Notes under the pieces: generated by a model
What the model was told of the DNA's origin: nothing
Databases searched by the model: none
The model's input: the letters and a program-made list of their open reading frames with translations, nothing else
Part shown: in pieces, positions 19,401 through 29,121 of the stretch
Numbering within the stretch: the first letter of the stretch is position 1
How the letters are laid out: every line of letters starts with the position of its first letter
Assembly: GCF_001591165.1 (NCBI RefSeq)
Contig: NZ_BCUG01000019.1
Span: forward strand, 1-64,000
Origin: Thauera butanivorans NBRC 103042
Lineage (GTDB): Bacteria > Pseudomonadota > Gammaproteobacteria > Burkholderiales > Rhodocyclaceae
Reading direction: 5' to 3'
DNA length: 64,000 nucleotides
Made by a program: the position numbers and the translations under genes

Positions 19401-19665
19401 CCACCACCTGCGGCGCCTGTCCGGGGAAGTCGGTATAGACGATGACCTGCACGTCGGACAGGTCGGGCAAGGCGTCGAGCGGCGTGTGCTTGATCGCGTA
19501 CAGCCCGCCGCCGATCAGGAACAACGTCGCCAGCAGTACCAGGAAGACGTTGCGCGCCGAAGCCTCGATCAGCCCGCCCAGCAGGCCGCCCTCCGCCCGC
19601 CTGCCTTCCATGTAGTCGCCGGCTCCCGCGCGGCCGCCGGCGGGCTCCCGTGCCGGATCAGTCAT
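16438..19665 (-). CDS. cusA: CusA-type heavy-metal RND efflux pump
   Basis: A protein of 1075 aa. This is the inner-membrane pump of a Cu(I)/Ag(I) tripartite exporter. The HME4-type helix-4 segment AIAIGAMVDASVVMIENAHKR matches monovalent-metal pumps, not the Asp-rich CzcA form. The Met-bearing periplasmic motifs KARIDMLSTGIRTPVG and APLEMFETVINLKP correspond to the CusA metal path. Twelve transmembrane segments are expected, with the first at about residue 40. The start ATG (19665) overlaps the end of the adaptor gene; longer in-frame extensions lie inside cusB and lack support. Confidence 0.94.
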   Translation of the reverse strand: MTDPAREPAGGRAGAGDYMEGRRAEGGLLGGLIEASARNVFLVLLATLFLIGGGLYAIKHTPLDALPDLSDVQVIVYTDFPGQAPQVVEDQVTYPLTTSLLAVPRARVVRGFSMFGASYVYVIFEDGTDIYWARSRVLEYLSTAAARLPQGVAPQIGPDATGVGWVYQYAVTGRDMSLADTRSLQDWYLRYQLTQAEGVAEVASVGGFVREYQVTVDPFRLAGYGIALDDVTRAIRESNRDVGGRVIELAEKEYMVRGRGYLRGAEDIGGIVLKVENGTPVRIADVGRVEQVAAERRGLAELNGEGEVASGIVMARFGENALDVIGAVKAKLAQIAPGLPEGAEVVPVYDRSTLIGRAIDNLTWTLLEESLIVAAVCIVFLLHVRSALVAIVTLPLGILVAFIGMQALGIGSNIMSLGGIAIAIGAMVDASVVMIENAHKRLETLGADASGAERRATLIGACREVGPALFFSLLIITVSFLPVFTLEGQEGRLFAPLAWTKTLAMAGAAVLSVTLVPVLMLLFVRGRIVPEHRNPINRALGAAYRPLIALVMRFRLTTLVLALLALGLTLIPARQIGSEFMPTLNEGAIFYMPAALPGMSVTEAGRLLATTNRIIKTFPEVESVYGKAGRANTATDPAPLEMFETVINLKPEAEWRPGMTVDALIAEMDAALKFPGLANSWTMPIKARIDMLSTGIRTPVGVKVFGTDLETLERVAKEVEAAVRALPGTSSAYAERVAGGYYVDIEPRRDQLARHGLTIDRLQETLATALGGERVTTTVEGLERYDVSVRYPRALRDDPQRVAASVLVPTASGAVPLGQLADVRIVRGAASVRTENAMLAAYVYVDTRETDLGAFVARARQAVAEQVQFPPGYYATWSGQFENMERAGERLAIVGPLTLALIFVLLYLNFRRLAETLIVMLSVPFALIGGVWLMWWLDYQMSVAVAVGFIALAGVAAETGVIMLIYLDQAWKRVLAACAAEGRSPTAAELHAAVMEGAAGRVRPKMMTVLTIVVGLLPVMWGTGVGSEVMRRIAAPMVGGMVSSTVLTLAVIPVLFVLAKQRELRRAEGGQAARV

Positions 19666-21226
19666 GGCGATGCTCCACCGCGCCCGGCGCCGGCGAGGCG
19701 CCGAGAGGCTCGATGCGGGTGACGACATATTCGCCCGGCCCTCGCTCCTCGAAACGGAAGCGGATCGGCGTGCCCGGCACCAGGCCATGCACGAGGTCAG
19801 GCGATTCGAGGCCGAATTCCATCGTCATCGACGGCCACTTCAGCGCCGGAATCTCGCCGTGGCTCAGCATGGCGCTGCCGGTTTCGGCGTCGAAGTCCTC
19901 GAAGCTGCCTTCAGCATCGTAGGCAGGCGGCGCACCGGCCTCGCCACCTTCGCCCCCCTCCTCGGCATCGGCGAGGTTCGACAGCGCTGCGCGCAACTGG
20001 CTCTCGGAATCGATCAGGAAGCTGGCGGAGACCACCACCCGCTCGCCCTCCCGCACGCCGTCGAGCACTTCGGCGAAATCGCCGCCGCGCACGCCCAGGC
20101 GCACCGGCCGCGGCGCGAAGCGCCCTTCGCCGAGCGCGACCAGCACCACCTGGCGGTCGCCGTCGTCGATGACGGCCGATGCCGGCACGGCTATGCGCGG
20201 CGCATCGCCGCCGGTCATGACTTCGACGCGGGCGAACATGCCGGGCCGCAGCGCGCCGTCGGGGTTGTCCAGTTCCAGCCTCACCTGCGTGCTGCGCGTG
20301 GCCGTGTCCAGCGTCGGGTACAGGTAGGCGACCCGCGCCTCGAAACTCCGCCCCGGGAAGGCATCGAACACGAGCTGCGCAGGCTGGCCGACCCGCAGTT
20401 GCGCCAGATCGCGCTCGAACACGTCGGCGATCACCCACACCCTGGACAGATCGGCGATGCGGAACAGCGCCTCGCCAGCGGCGAAGCGCGCGCCCTCGAC
20501 CGCCGCCTTTTCCAGCACGACGCCATTGATCGGTGCGTGCAGGGTCTGGCGCGCACCGGTCTGCTCCGCCACCTGCAGGTTGCGCAGGCGTGCCCGCGTC
20601 GCCTCGGCCAGGCGCGCGGCGGCCTCGGCAGCCTGCGGGTCGGCGGCGCTTTCGCGCCGCAGGCGCTCGGCGATGCGCAATTCCTCGCCCGCCGACTGCA
20701 GTTCCGGGCTGTAGGCGGAGAACAGCGGCTGGCCGCGGCGCACCACGTCGCCGGTGGCCCTGACGTGCAGGCGCTCGATCCAGCCGTCGAAGCGCGGCGC
20801 GACGACCGCCTGCGCACGCTCGTCGACCTCGACACGGCCGCTCGCGCGCACCGGCTGGGCCAGCAGCCGCATCTCCACCGCCGCGGTCTTCACCCCCAGC
20901 GTCTGCACCCGCGCCGGGCTGACCTTCACCACGCCTTCGCCGCCCGGTTCCTCGCCCGCATAGACCGGGATGTAGTCCATGCCCATCGAATCCTTCTTGG
21001 GCACCGGCGAAGTGTCCGGCAGGCCCATCGGGTTGCGGTAGTACAGGATCTGGCGCCCCTGGCCGGCCGCCTGCGTCCCTGCCGCCCCACTGCCGTGGGC
21101 TGTCTGCCCAGGGCCTTCCGCCACGGCACCGCCATGCGGCGCCTGGCGGCTCCCCGCCCAGTAGCCGGCACCTGCCGCCAGCGCGCCGAGCAACACCAGC
21201 GCGGCAAGCCACCCCGTCCTGTTCAC
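19658..21226 (-). CDS. cusB: CusB-type membrane-fusion adaptor with a C-terminal CusF-like domain
   Basis: A protein of 522 aa. A GTG start overlaps the cusC stop (GTGA). An N-terminal anchor is followed by the heavy-metal-binding segment YYRNPMGLPDTSPVPKKDSM, whose Met and Pro residues are the HMBD signature, and then barrel-sandwich and beta-barrel adaptor regions. The last ~80 residues form an extra domain with LKWPSMTMEFGL, which resembles the Cu(I)/Ag(I)-binding WxxMxMxF pattern of CusF. So the adaptor probably carries its own metallochaperone. That makes it about 115 residues longer than E. coli CusB. Confidence 0.92.
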   Translation of the reverse strand: MNRTGWLAALVLLGALAAGAGYWAGSRQAPHGGAVAEGPGQTAHGSGAAGTQAAGQGRQILYYRNPMGLPDTSPVPKKDSMGMDYIPVYAGEEPGGEGVVKVSPARVQTLGVKTAAVEMRLLAQPVRASGRVEVDERAQAVVAPRFDGWIERLHVRATGDVVRRGQPLFSAYSPELQSAGEELRIAERLRRESAADPQAAEAAARLAEATRARLRNLQVAEQTGARQTLHAPINGVVLEKAAVEGARFAAGEALFRIADLSRVWVIADVFERDLAQLRVGQPAQLVFDAFPGRSFEARVAYLYPTLDTATRSTQVRLELDNPDGALRPGMFARVEVMTGGDAPRIAVPASAVIDDGDRQVVLVALGEGRFAPRPVRLGVRGGDFAEVLDGVREGERVVVSASFLIDSESQLRAALSNLADAEEGGEGGEAGAPPAYDAEGSFEDFDAETGSAMLSHGEIPALKWPSMTMEFGLESPDLVHGLVPGTPIRFRFEERGPGEYVVTRIEPLGASPAPGAVEHRHD

Positions 21227-22545
21227 TTGATTTCTCCCGACAATTTCTCGATTTCGCTCAGGGCCAGGCGGGCTTCGATTTCGGCCTGCAGCACTTGCTC
21301 GCGCACCGCGATCAGTTGCCGCTCGGCTTCGAGCACGCTGTCGAAATCCACCTGCCCGCCGGCCAGCGCGCTGCGCGCCGCGTCGCGCGTGGCGGCGGCC
21401 TGCGGCACCAGGCTGTCGCGCAGCAGGCGCAGGCCATCCCGTCCGCCGGTATAGGCGGCCCACGCCGCGCCCAGCCGGCCGGCGGCTTCGTCGGCGGTGG
21501 CTTCGCGCCGCGCCTGGGCGGCGGCGAGCATGCGCTCGGCTTCGTATTCACGGGCACGCCGGCTGCCCTGCTGCAAGGGAATCGTCACCTCGAACATCAG
21601 ATCCCAGGACGAACGCCCATCGTCGGGCCGGTTGTGGGTGAGGCCGATGCCGAAGTCCGGCAAGCGCTCGCGCCGGGTGCGGTCCCGCTCGGCATGGGCC
21701 AGGCCGACGCCTTCCGCCGCGGCCATCACCTCGGGGTTGCGGCTGCGCGCGCGCTCGAAGCGTTCGGCTGCATCGCGCAGGTCCGGCAGCGGGCCGGGTT
21801 CGGCCGGCACCGCCAGCGGCGCATCGGGCCGGCGCGACAGCAGGCCGTTCAGCGCCGCCACCGCGCCGCTGCGGGCGCGCTCCCGCGCCAGCAACTGCAG
21901 GCGCTGCTCGGTGATCTCGCGCTGCGCGCGCAGCACCGCCTGCTGCGGCAGCAGGCCGAGCCGGTAGCGGGCCAGCGCCAGGGTTTCCAGTTCCTGCATC
22001 AGCGCCAGGGCATCGCGCGCCAGCGCAAGCTCGCGGTCGGCCGCGTAGTAGCGCAGCCACGCCGCCTCGATCGCCGCCACGCGCTCGCTCCAGCCGGCAT
22101 CGCGCAGCGCGCCGGCCTGCCGCGCCCGCGCCTCGGCCGCCTGGCGGTCGAGTTCGCGCTTGCCCCAGCCCGGCAGCGGCTGCACCACGCGGTAGCGCGT
22201 CTCGCCGACGCGTTCCGGCAGCAGCGAGGCCGAACGGCCGTTCATGGTGTTGGTGAAATCCATCAGTTCGAGTTCGAAGCGCGGGTCCGGCAAGGCGCCG
22301 GCCGACTCGATGCGCGCCTGCGCCGCCTCGGCCTCGGCGCGGTCGGCCGCGTAGGCCGGGCTGTGCTCGCGCGCATGGTCGATCAGCCCGCGCGGCTCCG
22401 CACCCAGCACGGCTTCGGCGCCCGCCCCGGCATCCGCGGCGGACGACGGCACCGGCAGCACCGATGCCGCCACGGCCACGCAGGCCACGGCGCCGACCCG
22501 CAAGCCGGCGCGGACGATCGAGCGGGACAGTCCCGGCAGGCTCAT
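21223..22545 (-). CDS. cusC: CusC-type outer-membrane efflux channel (TolC family)
   Basis: A protein of 440 aa. It has a signal peptide (Arg-rich start, Ala/Val core, cleavage after SSA) and two TolC-family repeats of long alpha-helices rich in Ala, Arg and Glu, with the repeat-opening motifs NPEVMAAAEGVGLA and EHSPAYAADRAEAEAAQ. It forms the exit duct for the Cus pump. The ATG at 22545 gives the signal peptide directly; an in-frame ATG about 25 codons further upstream is possible but does not look like a better start. No lipobox Cys is evident, unlike E. coli CusC. Confidence 0.88.
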   Translation of the reverse strand: MSLPGLSRSIVRAGLRVGAVACVAVAASVLPVPSSAADAGAGAEAVLGAEPRGLIDHAREHSPAYAADRAEAEAAQARIESAGALPDPRFELELMDFTNTMNGRSASLLPERVGETRYRVVQPLPGWGKRELDRQAAEARARQAGALRDAGWSERVAAIEAAWLRYYAADRELALARDALALMQELETLALARYRLGLLPQQAVLRAQREITEQRLQLLARERARSGAVAALNGLLSRRPDAPLAVPAEPGPLPDLRDAAERFERARSRNPEVMAAAEGVGLAHAERDRTRRERLPDFGIGLTHNRPDDGRSSWDLMFEVTIPLQQGSRRAREYEAERMLAAAQARREATADEAAGRLGAAWAAYTGGRDGLRLLRDSLVPQAAATRDAARSALAGGQVDFDSVLEAERQLIAVREQVLQAEIEARLALSEIEKLSGEIK

Positions 22546-22664
22546 TGCAGGCTCCGCTCGCACGAGCCACGAGAGTCCGGCGCAAGAAAGGCCAAGCCAT
22601 TGGCGGCAGGAGTGCATTGCCGCTTCGGCATCGAGGCGGGGATGAAGCTGGACATGGCGGACAC

Positions 22665-23048
22665 TCAGCGCAAGGGCTCCAGCTCGATCACGACGAGCTT
22701 GCCGTCGACCTTGTCGGCGATGAAGCGCACACGATCTCCTGCCTTCACGCCTTCGAGCATCGCCGCATCGGTGACACCGAACACCATCGTCATCGGCTGC
22801 ATATCCAGCCGCGGCAGAGGACCGTGGGCGATCGTGATCCTGCCGGCGGCGGCATCCACCTTGCGCACCGTGCCTTCGGAATGGTCGTCCGCCTGCGTTG
22901 CGGTGGCGGCCGCGCCGTGGCCGCCGTGGTGGTCGTGCCCCGCCTGGGCCAGCGCGACGGCGGGCGCGGCGAGTATCAGCACGGACGCCAGCAGGGAAAT
23001 GCGCAGCGTGGAGGGATGAAGTGCGGAAGGGTGCAGCGCCTTGGCCAT
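22665..23048 (-). CDS. cusF: CusF-like periplasmic copper/silver chaperone
   Basis: A protein of 127 aa. A signal peptide (about residues 1-35, ending AVALAQA) is followed by a His-rich stretch GHDHHGGH and a CusF domain with MQPMTMVFGV. The two Met residues plus an aromatic and an upstream His form the CusF metal site. It would deliver Cu(I)/Ag(I) to the CusCBA pump. It is the first gene of the leftward cusFCBA operon. With the CusF-like tail on CusB, the operon encodes two such sites. Confidence 0.9.
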   Translation of the reverse strand: MAKALHPSALHPSTLRISLLASVLILAAPAVALAQAGHDHHGGHGAAATATQADDHSEGTVRKVDAAAGRITIAHGPLPRLDMQPMTMVFGVTDAAMLEGVKAGDRVRFIADKVDGKLVVIELEPLR

Positions 23049-23130
23049 GTCGGTCTCTCCGTTGGACGGTGTGGAATGCGGGGGATGAAGCGATGGTGCC
23101 CCGCCACCGCCGTCGACAGACTGACGCCAG

Positions 23131-23148
23131 GATTACATCTCTGTAATC
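23131..23148. promoter_or_regulatory. Perfect inverted repeat GATTACA-TCTC-TGTAATC between the divergent cus operons
   Basis: The two 7-bp arms are exact reverse complements with a 4-bp spacer, 83 nt before cusF and 80 nt before cusR. Cus/CopR-type regulators bind similar ATTACA/TGTAAT dyads (family knowledge). A shared operator controlling both directions is likely. Confidence 0.75.
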
Positions 23149-23227
23149 TGCGGCCCGCGCGGCGCCACACAGGGCACAATGCGCCTCAGTTCCAGCGACA
23201 CCGCAAGCCCAGCGCAACACCGACCCG

Positions 23228-23923
23228 ATGAAGATCCTGATCGTCGAAGACGAACCCAAGACCGGCGACTACCTGCGCCAAGGTTTGGCCGAAGCAGGCT
23301 TCGTCGTCGACCTCGCCCGCAACGGACCGGACGGCCTGCACCTTGCGCTCAGCGGCGACTACGACCTGATCGTGCTCGACGTGATGCTGCCGGGGCTGGA
23401 CGGCTGGGGCGTGCTGCAGACGCTGCGCAGCGGCGGACGCGAGATGCCGGTGCTGTTCCTGACCGCGCGCGACAGCGTGGAAGACCGCGTGCGCGGGCTC
23501 GAACTCGGCGCCGACGACTACCTGGTCAAGCCCTTCGCCTTCTCCGAACTGCTCGCCCGCGTGCGCACGCTGCTGCGCCGCGGCCGCAGCAAGGAGCCCG
23601 AGATACTGCGCGCCGCCGATCTCGAACTCGACCTGCTGCGCCGCCGCGCGCAGCGCGCCGGCCAGCGCATCGACCTGACCGCCAAGGAATTCGCCCTGCT
23701 CGAACTGCTGCTGCGGCGCCGCGGCGAAGTGCTGCCACGCTCGCTGATCGCCTCGCAGGTGTGGGACATGAACTTCGACAGCGACACCAACGTCGTCGAA
23801 GTCGCGGTGCGCCGCCTGCGCGCCAAGGTGGACGACGCCTTCGAGCCGAAGCTGATCCGCACCGTGCGCGGCATGGGCTACGTTTGTGACGCGGGCGACG
23901 CCGGCGATGCGGCGGAGCGCTGA
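23228..23923 (+). CDS. cusR: CusR/CopR-type heavy-metal response regulator
   Basis: A protein of 231 aa in the OmpR family. Receiver features are ED-E at residues 7-9, phospho-Asp51 in [13 protein letters not shown], and Lys in [10 protein letters not shown]. The DNA-binding domain ends with [14 protein letters not shown] and VRGMGYVCD, typical of heavy-metal regulators (the TIGR-defined CusR/IrlR group). It would activate the divergent cusFCBA operon and itself through the dyad at 23131-23148. It is separated from cusS by 3 nt. Confidence 0.92.
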   Translation: MKILIVEDEPKTGDYLRQGLAEAGFVVDLARNGPDGLHLALSGDYDLIVLDVMLPGLDGWGVLQTLRSGGREMPVLFLTARDSVEDRVRGLELGADDYLVKPFAFSELLARVRTLLRRGRSKEPEILRAADLELDLLRRRAQRAGQRIDLTAKEFALLELLLRRRGEVLPRSLIASQVWDMNFDSDTNVVEVAVRRLRAKVDDAFEPKLIRTVRGMGYVCDAGDAGDAAER

Positions 23924-23926
23924 ACG

Positions 23927-25341
<1,415 letters not shown>

Positions 25342-25345
<4 letters not shown>

Positions 25346-25797
25346 ATCCCGTCCGTTCCTCCCTGTTCGCCCTGCTCGGCGCCGCCCTGCTCGGCCTGGG
25401 CGCCATCGGCACCGCTGCCGCGGCCGACGACGAAGTCACGATGTTCAAGGACCCGCACTGCGGCTGTTGCGGCAAATGGGCCGATCACATGCGCGAAAAC
25501 GGCTTCAAGGTGAAGGAAGTCATCTCCCAGGAAATGGACCAGGTCAAGCGCCAGGCCGGCGTGCCGCGCGCGCTGGGTTCCTGCCACACGGCCCAAGTCG
25601 GCGGCTACGTCGTCGAAGGCCACGTGCCGGCCGCCGACGTCAAGCGCATGCTGACCGACAAACCCGCCATCACCGGCATCTCGGCACCCGGCATGCCGCT
25701 CGGCTCGCCCGGCATGGAAGGCCCCTACCCGGCCGACCACTATGATGTGGTGAGCTTCGACGCCCAAGGCAAGACTGCGGTGTTCGCCAGCCATTGA
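25342..25797 (+). CDS. DUF411 periplasmic metal-binding protein
   Basis: A protein of 151 aa. A signal peptide (cleavage after AAA near residue 28) is followed by the DUF411 motif FKDPHCGCCGKWADHMRENG, which has a thioredoxin-like CGCC. Later comes the conserved GVPRALGSCHTAQVGGYVVEGHVPA segment. Family members are induced by copper or silver and are thought to bind metal in the periplasm. Translation is coupled to cusS (ATGA). Its placement with cusRS supports a role in copper/silver tolerance; enzymatic activity is unproven. Confidence 0.9.
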
Positions 25798-25826
25798 GCG
25801 AACACCCATCGCAGCGCAGGGGGCAG

Positions 25827-26297
25827 TCAAGACACCATCCGTGCATCATCCAAGGCTTCCGCCACCGCTGCGCCCGCATGGATCGCCGTGGTGTCGAACA
25901 GCGGAACGGCCGCGTCCTGCGCACCCACCAGCATCGAAATCTCGGTGCATCCCAGAATGATTCCTTGTGCACCGCGCTCGACGAGACGTGCCATCACGCC
26001 CTGGTATGCCTTCCGTGAGGCATCCTCAACCCGGCCAAGGCAGAGTTCCTCGTAGATCACGCGATGCACGACATCGATGTCGTTCTGCTCGGGGATGAGC
26101 ACTTCGATGCCATGGCGCTCCTCCAGGCGGCCGCGATAGAAGGCCTGCTCCATCGTGAAGCGCGTGCCGAGCAGGCCGATACAGGACAAGCCGGCCTTGC
26201 GGATCGCTGCCGCGATCGGATCGGCAATGTGCAGCAGCGGAATCTTCACCGCAGCCTCGATGGCAGGGGCGAGCTTGTTCATGGTACCAGGACGCAT
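25827..26297 (-). pseudogene. Aspartate/glutamate racemase, N-terminally truncated
   Basis: The surviving 150 or so residues match the C-terminal two-thirds of the YgeA-type Asp/Glu racemase family: TMNKLAPAIEAAVKIPLLH, the GLLGTRFTMEQAFY segment, and the second catalytic Cys in ILGCTEISML. The N-terminal domain is gone. Homology begins exactly inside the first active-site motif (normally C-T-N-T-M), so the first catalytic Cys is missing. The apparent ATG codons at 26297 and 26282 arise at the break. A functional two-Cys racemase cannot be formed. Confidence 0.75.
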
Positions 26298-26318
26298 AGC
26301 CGTAGATGGTCGACGGCT

Positions 26319-27293
26319 TCAGCCTTCCGCCTTCACCGTCCACAAATGCGCCGCCACCAGCGCACGCCACGGAGCGAAGGCTTCGAGCCATTGCCGCGTT
26401 TCGGCCTCGCCGACCGGCTCCGCCCTGCCGAGCAGCAGCCGCAATCCGCGCCGCACCGCGACGTCGCCGTGCAGCGAAGCGTCGAGCCAGCCGAAGCCGC
26501 GCAGCAGGGCGTAGTTGATCGTCCACGGACCGATGCCGCGAATGGCGAGCAGGCCGCTGCGGATATCCTCGACCGGCAGGGTCCGCAGCCAGTCGTCGAG
26601 CGGAAGCCCCTCCTCCGCCACGGCGCGGGCAAGCCCCAGCAGCGCGGCGGCCTTGGTCTGCGAGCAGCCGGCGGCGCGCAGCGCGGCGGCGTCGACCTGC
26701 AGCAGGCTGGCGGCGTCCGGGTAGCAGATCAGCCCGGACGAATGGCGCCGGTCGGCGGCCTGGATCAGCCTGCGGCGCAGCGCCACCGCGGCAACCAGGC
26801 TGATCTGCTGGCCGAGGATGGCCCAACTGATGGCTTCGAAAGGCGTCGCCACCTGCGGAATGCGCAGGCCGGCATTGCGCCGGATCAGCGGCCCCAGTTC
26901 CGGATGGGTGGTGTGGGCGTGCTCGAAGGCCTCGATCGGCTGAGCGAGTCCGAGCATGTGCCGCACCAGTCGTTCGAAGGCTTCCTGGCCGAAATCGCCC
27001 TGCCCGAGGCCTTCTCCGATGGCTCCGCGTTCGGTGCCGGATACGGTGTCGATGACGCACTCGACCCGCACATGACCGTTCTGGAGAGCCCCGCCTTCCG
27101 CGACATCCCCGTCGAAGCGAAATGCCATGCAGGCGGGACGTCCAGCCCAGACGAAGGCTTTGTCGAGCCCTGTCTCCGGACCCTCGTCCAGGATGCGCTC
27201 GGCGATCTGCTGCGGATCGCGGCGGTGAAACGCGAGCACATCCACGGTGCGAAAGCCTGCAGGCAGCGGCAGCTCGACGTTCAGCCGGGTCAT
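26319..27293 (-). CDS. alkA: AlkA-type DNA-3-methyladenine glycosylase II
   Basis: A protein of 324 aa. It has the AlkA N-terminal domain followed by the HhH-GPD fold: helix-hairpin-helix LLAIRGIGPWTINYALL and the catalytic Asp in LHGDVAVRRGL (about residue 275). It excises alkylated purines. The length exceeds E. coli AlkA (282) mostly at the N-terminus. No Ada-like Cys domain is attached. The start overlaps the stop of the upstream RlmN-like gene in ATGA, so both are probably one transcript. Confidence 0.88.
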   Translation of the reverse strand: MTRLNVELPLPAGFRTVDVLAFHRRDPQQIAERILDEGPETGLDKAFVWAGRPACMAFRFDGDVAEGGALQNGHVRVECVIDTVSGTERGAIGEGLGQGDFGQEAFERLVRHMLGLAQPIEAFEHAHTTHPELGPLIRRNAGLRIPQVATPFEAISWAILGQQISLVAAVALRRRLIQAADRRHSSGLICYPDAASLLQVDAAALRAAGCSQTKAAALLGLARAVAEEGLPLDDWLRTLPVEDIRSGLLAIRGIGPWTINYALLRGFGWLDASLHGDVAVRRGLRLLLGRAEPVGEAETRQWLEAFAPWRALVAAHLWTVKAEG

Positions 27294-28330
27294 GCTTCGA
27301 CTTTCCGCTTCGCACTTCGCTGGGCGAAGCCGATCTTGATCTCGCGCGCCCGCAGTTGTCCGCAGCCGGCATCCACGTCCTGCCCGGCCGAGCGCCGCAG
27401 CTTGGTCAGGATGCGGTGCTGGTGCAGCCAGCGGGCGATGGCGGCGGCTTTCTCCCAGCTCGGCCGCTGGTAGGCCAGCCCTTCCACGGCATTGAACGGA
27501 ATCATGTTCATCACCGCGTACTTGCCGGCGAGCAGGCGGACGATGCCTTCGAGTTCCTCGGCGCCGTCATTGACACCGTCGATCAGCGTCCATTGGTACT
27601 GGATCGGATAGCCGGTGGCGCGCGCATAGGCTTCGCCGCGCTCGACCAGTTCTTCCGGCGCCATGCGCGGCGCGCGCGGCAGCAGGCTGGCACGCAGGTC
27701 GGCGCGGGTGGTGTGCAGCGACAGCGCGAGCGCGGGCTTCACCCGCATCTGCGGCAGACGCTCGAACACGCGGGGGTCGCCGACCGTGGAGAACACCAGG
27801 TTCTTGTGCGGAATCGCGCCGTCGGTGCCCAGGGCCTCGATCGCCTCGACGACGTTGTCGAGGTTGTGGGCCGGCTCGCCCATGCCCATGAACACCACCT
27901 TGTGCACCCGGCGCAGGCTGCGCGCCAGCGCCACCTGGGCGACGATCTCGGCGCTGCCGAGCTGGCGCAGCAGGCCGTCCTTGCCGGTCATGCAGAACAC
28001 GCAGCCCACCGCACAGCCGACCTGGGTGGACACGCACAGGCCGTCGCGCGGCAGCAGCACGCTTTCCACCGTCTGGCCGTCGGCCAGTTCGACCAGCAGG
28101 CGCGAGGAACCATCCTCGCCCGGATGCCGGGAACGCAGGCGCGCCAGGTTTTCCAGGCTGGCGGCGATGTCCGGCAGCGCCTGGCGCACGGCCAGCGGCA
28201 GGAAATGTTCGGGCGGGCACGGCCCGCCGTCGAGCGGCAGGGCTTGCAGCCAGGTCCGCATCAGGCGGTCTTCGTGGCAGGGTTTGGCGCCCAGTTCCCG
28301 CAGGCGGACGCGAAGGTCTTCGATACGCAT
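27290..28330 (-). CDS. RlmN/Cfr-family radical-SAM RNA methyltransferase paralogue
   Basis: A protein of 346 aa. The radical-SAM motif CAVGCVFCMTG has the C-x3-C-x2-C spacing, and the second catalytic Cys is in DVDAGCGQL near residue 320. VVFMGMGEPAHNLDNV is the SAM-binding GEP motif of RlmN. RlmN methylates A2503 of 23S rRNA and A37 of some tRNAs. This one differs from standard RlmN around the metal site (CMTG instead of CSTA/CATG) and lacks the usual N-terminal extension. It may be the second, less studied RlmN-like copy found in some betaproteobacteria; its target is unknown. Confidence 0.8.
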   Translation of the reverse strand: MRIEDLRVRLRELGAKPCHEDRLMRTWLQALPLDGGPCPPEHFLPLAVRQALPDIAASLENLARLRSRHPGEDGSSRLLVELADGQTVESVLLPRDGLCVSTQVGCAVGCVFCMTGKDGLLRQLGSAEIVAQVALARSLRRVHKVVFMGMGEPAHNLDNVVEAIEALGTDGAIPHKNLVFSTVGDPRVFERLPQMRVKPALALSLHTTRADLRASLLPRAPRMAPEELVERGEAYARATGYPIQYQWTLIDGVNDGAEELEGIVRLLAGKYAVMNMIPFNAVEGLAYQRPSWEKAAAIARWLHQHRILTKLRRSAGQDVDAGCGQLRAREIKIGFAQRSAKRKVEA

Positions 28331-28364
28331 GGAGCCGGCATGCTAGCACCGGCACGCCGCGCCG

Positions 28365-28973
28365 TCAGCGCTTCGTATACAGGCCCTGCTGGGCGCCGAA
28401 CCAGGCGGCGAGATCGGCCATGTCCTGCTCCGACAGGGCTTCGACCTGCACGGCCATGATCGGATCCTTGCGCCGGCCCGCCTTGTAGTCGAGCAGCGCC
28501 TGCAGCAGATACTCGGGATGCTGCCCGCCGATGCGCGGGAAGGTCGACAGCGGGCTGTTGCCGTCGGGGCCGTGGCAGGCGGCACAGACTTCCGCCTTCT
28601 CCTTGCCGCGCTGCGGGCTGCCGCTTACCCGTGCCGGCGCCGCTGCGGATTGCGCGGGCATCGCACCGTAATAGGCGGCGAGGTCGGCCATGTCCTGCTC
28701 CGACAAGCCGCCGGCAATGCTCTGCATCGTGGGATGGCTGCGGTCGCCCGACTTGTACACCTGCAGTGCGGCCATGATGTATTCCGGATGCTGGCCGCCC
28801 AGTTTGGGGACCGGATATACCGTGGGGAAAGCGGTGCGGTAGCCGTCGATGCCATGACAGCCGATGCACATGGAGATCTTGCCCTTGGCCGCCTCGGCAT
28901 CGCCTTCGACCGCCGCCGCAGGCAGGGCGCCGAGCGCGAACGCCAGGCCGCAAACCAGATATCGTCTCCGCAT
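28365..28973 (-). CDS. Diheme cytochrome c (c4-like)
   Basis: A protein of 202 aa. A signal peptide (cleavage after PAAA-V near residue 21) is followed by two homologous cytochrome domains. The heme motifs are CIGCH and CAACH, each followed by a distal Met candidate (HPTMQSIAGGLSEQDMADLAAYY and DPIMAVQVEALSEQDMADLAAWF). The repeat LGGQHPEYIxxAL is typical of c4 cytochromes, which shuttle electrons to terminal oxidases. The ATG was chosen because it starts the signal peptide. It is transcribed away from the moxR promoter region. Confidence 0.9.
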   Translation of the reverse strand: MRRRYLVCGLAFALGALPAAAVEGDAEAAKGKISMCIGCHGIDGYRTAFPTVYPVPKLGGQHPEYIMAALQVYKSGDRSHPTMQSIAGGLSEQDMADLAAYYGAMPAQSAAAPARVSGSPQRGKEKAEVCAACHGPDGNSPLSTFPRIGGQHPEYLLQALLDYKAGRRKDPIMAVQVEALSEQDMADLAAWFGAQQGLYTKR

Positions 28974-29121
28974 GTCGAGCCCTCCGTCGGGGTGCTGCAC
29001 AAGCCGTTTCCGGCCGTCCCCATCCAATCCTGCATGGTGCCTGCAGGACTGGAACGCAGCCCGGGGGAGAAACACACCCCGGAGCTGCGGACGCGCCGCC
29101 GGTTTTTCGTAACGCTAGTCT

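Noticed and set aside
16438-19665. CzcA-type divalent-metal pump instead of CusA
   Set aside because: The helix-4 motif and Met residues in the periplasmic cleft, plus CusF and DUF411 neighbours, fit Cu(I)/Ag(I) export.
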